This document shows positions 35,962-37,287 of a stretch of DNA of 37,287 nucleotides, in pieces. Positions within the stretch are counted from its first letter, which is position 1. Every line of letters starts with the position of its first letter. The notes beneath the pieces were generated by a model that made no database searches, had not been told where the DNA came from, and saw nothing but the letters and a program-made list of their open reading frames with translations. The translations under genes and the position numbers were made by a program. The stretch covers positions 1-37,287 of the forward strand of contig JAOIQU010000010.1 of the NCBI GenBank assembly GCA_028141885.1, written 5' to 3'. This DNA is from Flavobacteriales bacterium. GTDB taxonomy: Bacteria > Bacteroidota > Bacteroidia > Flavobacteriales > UA16.

Positions 35962-36711
35962 ATGAACGCCGGTTTGACCTTCCGTTTTTGGTTCTTGGCC
36001 GTGGCAGCCTTGCTCGCCATGTCGTCGTGCCAGTCGCCGTCCACCTCCAACGCTATGCTGAATCCCACCTTGTCTGACCTCGCCTCAGCATTGATGCTGG
36101 ACACTGCAGAGGTGCCTGCATCTCGCAAAACAGAGTTGAACGCTCTTGCCTCTTGGACTGCCCAAAGTCTCAAGGAGAAGGGGAGTGCCGACCTGATTTT
36201 CATTTGCACCCACAACAGCCGACGCAGCCACTTGTCGCAGGTTTGGGCCCAAACCGCGGCCGACATGCTCGCGCTCGACGGCGTCCGCACCTACAGCGGC
36301 GGCACGGAAACCAAGGCCTGCAACCCGCGGACGGTGGACGCCATGAAGCGTGCAGGCTTTGAAGTCACCACCCAGGACACGCTTCAAGGCGCGACCAACC
36401 CCACTTATTTGGTGCAGGCCGGTGCGACGTTCGAAGGCATGCCATGCTTCAGCAAGACTTACGGCCATGACGTCAATCCACAGTCCGGGTTTGCCGCGGT
36501 GATGACATGCAGCAGTGCGGACCGCGGTTGTCCCATCGTCTACGGTGCGGACGCGCGTTTTGCCGTGCCATACATCGACCCCAAGGTCAGCGACGACACG
36601 GATCAGGAGGCGGCCACCTACGACGCGCGTCTTCGCCAAATCGGAACGGAGATGCTCTACCTCATGGGCAAGGTGAAGGAGGACGTGGAGGGCCTCAAGA
36701 AAGTAGGCTGA
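35962..36711 (+). CDS. Lipoprotein with arsenate-reductase / LMW tyrosine-phosphatase domain
   Basis: 249 aa from the ATG at 35962. The N-terminus MNAGLTFRFWFLAVAALLAM continues into a lipobox-like SSC with lipidated Cys23, so the protein appears exported, unusual for this fold. The catalytic P-loop is ICTHNSRRS (CX5R with Cys82 and Arg88). Residues Cys183 and Cys190 in TCSSADRGCP match the second redox pair of thioredoxin-coupled ArsC, and DPKVSDDT supplies the catalytic Asp region. It could reduce arsenate or hydrolyse phosphotyrosine; related Bacteroidota proteins with CTHNSRRS are usually annotated as tyrosine phosphatases. No ars operon is visible. Its end overlaps the convergent transporter gene by 17 nt. 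Confidence 0.82.
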   Translation: MNAGLTFRFWFLAVAALLAMSSCQSPSTSNAMLNPTLSDLASALMLDTAEVPASRKTELNALASWTAQSLKEKGSADLIFICTHNSRRSHLSQVWAQTAADMLALDGVRTYSGGTETKACNPRTVDAMKRAGFEVTTQDTLQGATNPTYLVQAGATFEGMPCFSKTYGHDVNPQSGFAAVMTCSSADRGCPIVYGADARFAVPYIDPKVSDDTDQEAATYDARLRQIGTEMLYLMGKVKEDVEGLKKVG

Positions 36712-37287
36712 CCCAGACGTACACCGCGCCAAACGCAGTGAGGAAGGCCAATCCAAGCCACGCCCAAACCTGAAGCCACATCGGCGGCCGCGCCTCGGCA
36801 GGCATTTGGTCCGACGTGACGAGTTTCAGGTTCCACCATGCAATCAACGGAGCCACGAGGAATGACAGGGTGGTGGCCAGGTCGACCAGGACTTTCAATT
36901 GGCCTCGGAAGGCCAGCACAATGCCCAGCGCACCGCCTGCCACAAGCACCACGGCACCTCGATGCTTTGCGACGCTTCGCGGCGCATCCGTTGCCGCGGC
37001 CCAGGCGCGGTCGAGGCTTCTCGCGTAACCGTCAAGCACCGTGATGCACGTGCTGAACATGGCGCTGAATGCCGCAGCCCCCATGATCGGGGCGCTCCAA
37101 TCTCCCATGGCGGATGCGTAGAGCCCTACGATGCCCGAGGCGAAGGCGGCGCTGCCGTCGGGAAGCGTGGTGGCCATGTTGTGCAGCAGCAGGGAACCCA
37201 TGGTCAAGAATCCCAGCGCCAGCACCACGGAGATGCCAAAGCCCCAATTGAATTCGGTAAGCGTTTCGCGGAGGGTGGGCTTGAATC
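36695..37287 (-). CDS. Nramp-family divalent metal transporter (C-terminal part, cut by window edge)
   Basis: The frame is open to the right edge, so the gene starts outside the window; ~197 aa are visible. It begins FKPTLRETLTEFNWGFGISV and contains about four hydrophobic segments: VLALGFLTMGSLLL, IMGAAAFSAMFSTCITVLDGY, VVLVAGGALGIVLAF and LSFLVAPLIAWWNLKLV, with a last one at WVWAWLGLAFLTAFGAVYV-like residues. FSTCITVLDGYAR and TLSFLVAPLIAWWN resemble the C-terminal half of Nramp/MntH proteins, which import Mn2+ or Fe2+ with protons. The N-terminal metal-binding DPGN motif is off the window, so substrate and completeness cannot be judged. It converges on the phosphatase gene. Confidence 0.78.
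   Translation of the reverse strand, partial: FKPTLRETLTEFNWGFGISVVLALGFLTMGSLLLHNMATTLPDGSAAFASGIVGLYASAMGDWSAPIMGAAAFSAMFSTCITVLDGYARSLDRAWAAATDAPRSVAKHRGAVVLVAGGALGIVLAFRGQLKVLVDLATTLSFLVAPLIAWWNLKLVTSDQMPAEARPPMWLQVWAWLGLAFLTAFGAVYVWVSLLS

Overview
The window looks like chromosome from a marine-type member of the Bacteroidota, most likely order Flavobacteriales. The basis is type IX secretion (T9SS) C-terminal sorting domains, giant Asp/Cys-rich secreted proteins built from GCxDxxACNYD-type repeats, FISUMP and choice-of-anchor domains, a Bacteroidota-type tyrosine recombinase, and a TTG/TAnnTTTG-like promoter candidate. Host-like stretches are about 60% G+C by hand count of sample lines. 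Family names come from motif recognition; no database search was possible.

Layout. 5-1360 (+) is a cytoplasmic hybrid histidine kinase. 1461-20703 (-) is a tightly packed run of five secreted-protein genes, read from the right: a small two-dockerin protein, a 2893-aa repeat giant, two paralogous beta-helix proteins of 1338 and 1486 aa, and a 459-aa protein. Gaps are 24-33 nt, and the first pair overlaps by 7 nt. 20816-22028 (-) holds cysH and an Rrf2 regulator. 22192-24378 (+) is an exported vanadium-haloperoxidase-like protein with a dockerin-like tail, followed by a small lipoprotein and a strong bidirectional terminator.

25018-32190 is, in my reading, an integrated mobile element. It is bounded by 26-bp direct repeats (25/26 identical), has lower G+C (about 48% in sample lines), and carries a tyrosine recombinase 9 nt inside its right repeat. 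Its cargo is two FISUMP-domain secreted proteins whose homologous 3' ends face outward as inverted repeats, a small secreted protein, an 83-aa mobile-element-type protein and about 525 bp of non-coding DNA. It lies between a shared terminator and xseB.

32329-37287 returns to host genes: xseB and xseA (exonuclease VII), a CxxCH choice-of-anchor-V-like protein, a SpoIIE-type phosphatase translationally coupled to an OB-fold membrane protein, an unusual lipoprotein with an arsenate-reductase/LMW-phosphatase domain, and the 3' part of an Nramp metal transporter cut by the window edge.

The unifying theme is an extracellular protein set sharing a few modules: a dockerin-like ~28-aa module (in six intact proteins plus one out-of-frame remnant), a ~190-aa [10 protein letters not shown] domain (five copies), a ~125-aa YGDD domain (four copies) and the ~22-aa GCxDxxACNYD repeat. 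Some of these occur both in the chromosomal operon and on the mobile element, suggesting one module pool for a cell-surface or extracellular assembly. Its function cannot be read from the sequence.
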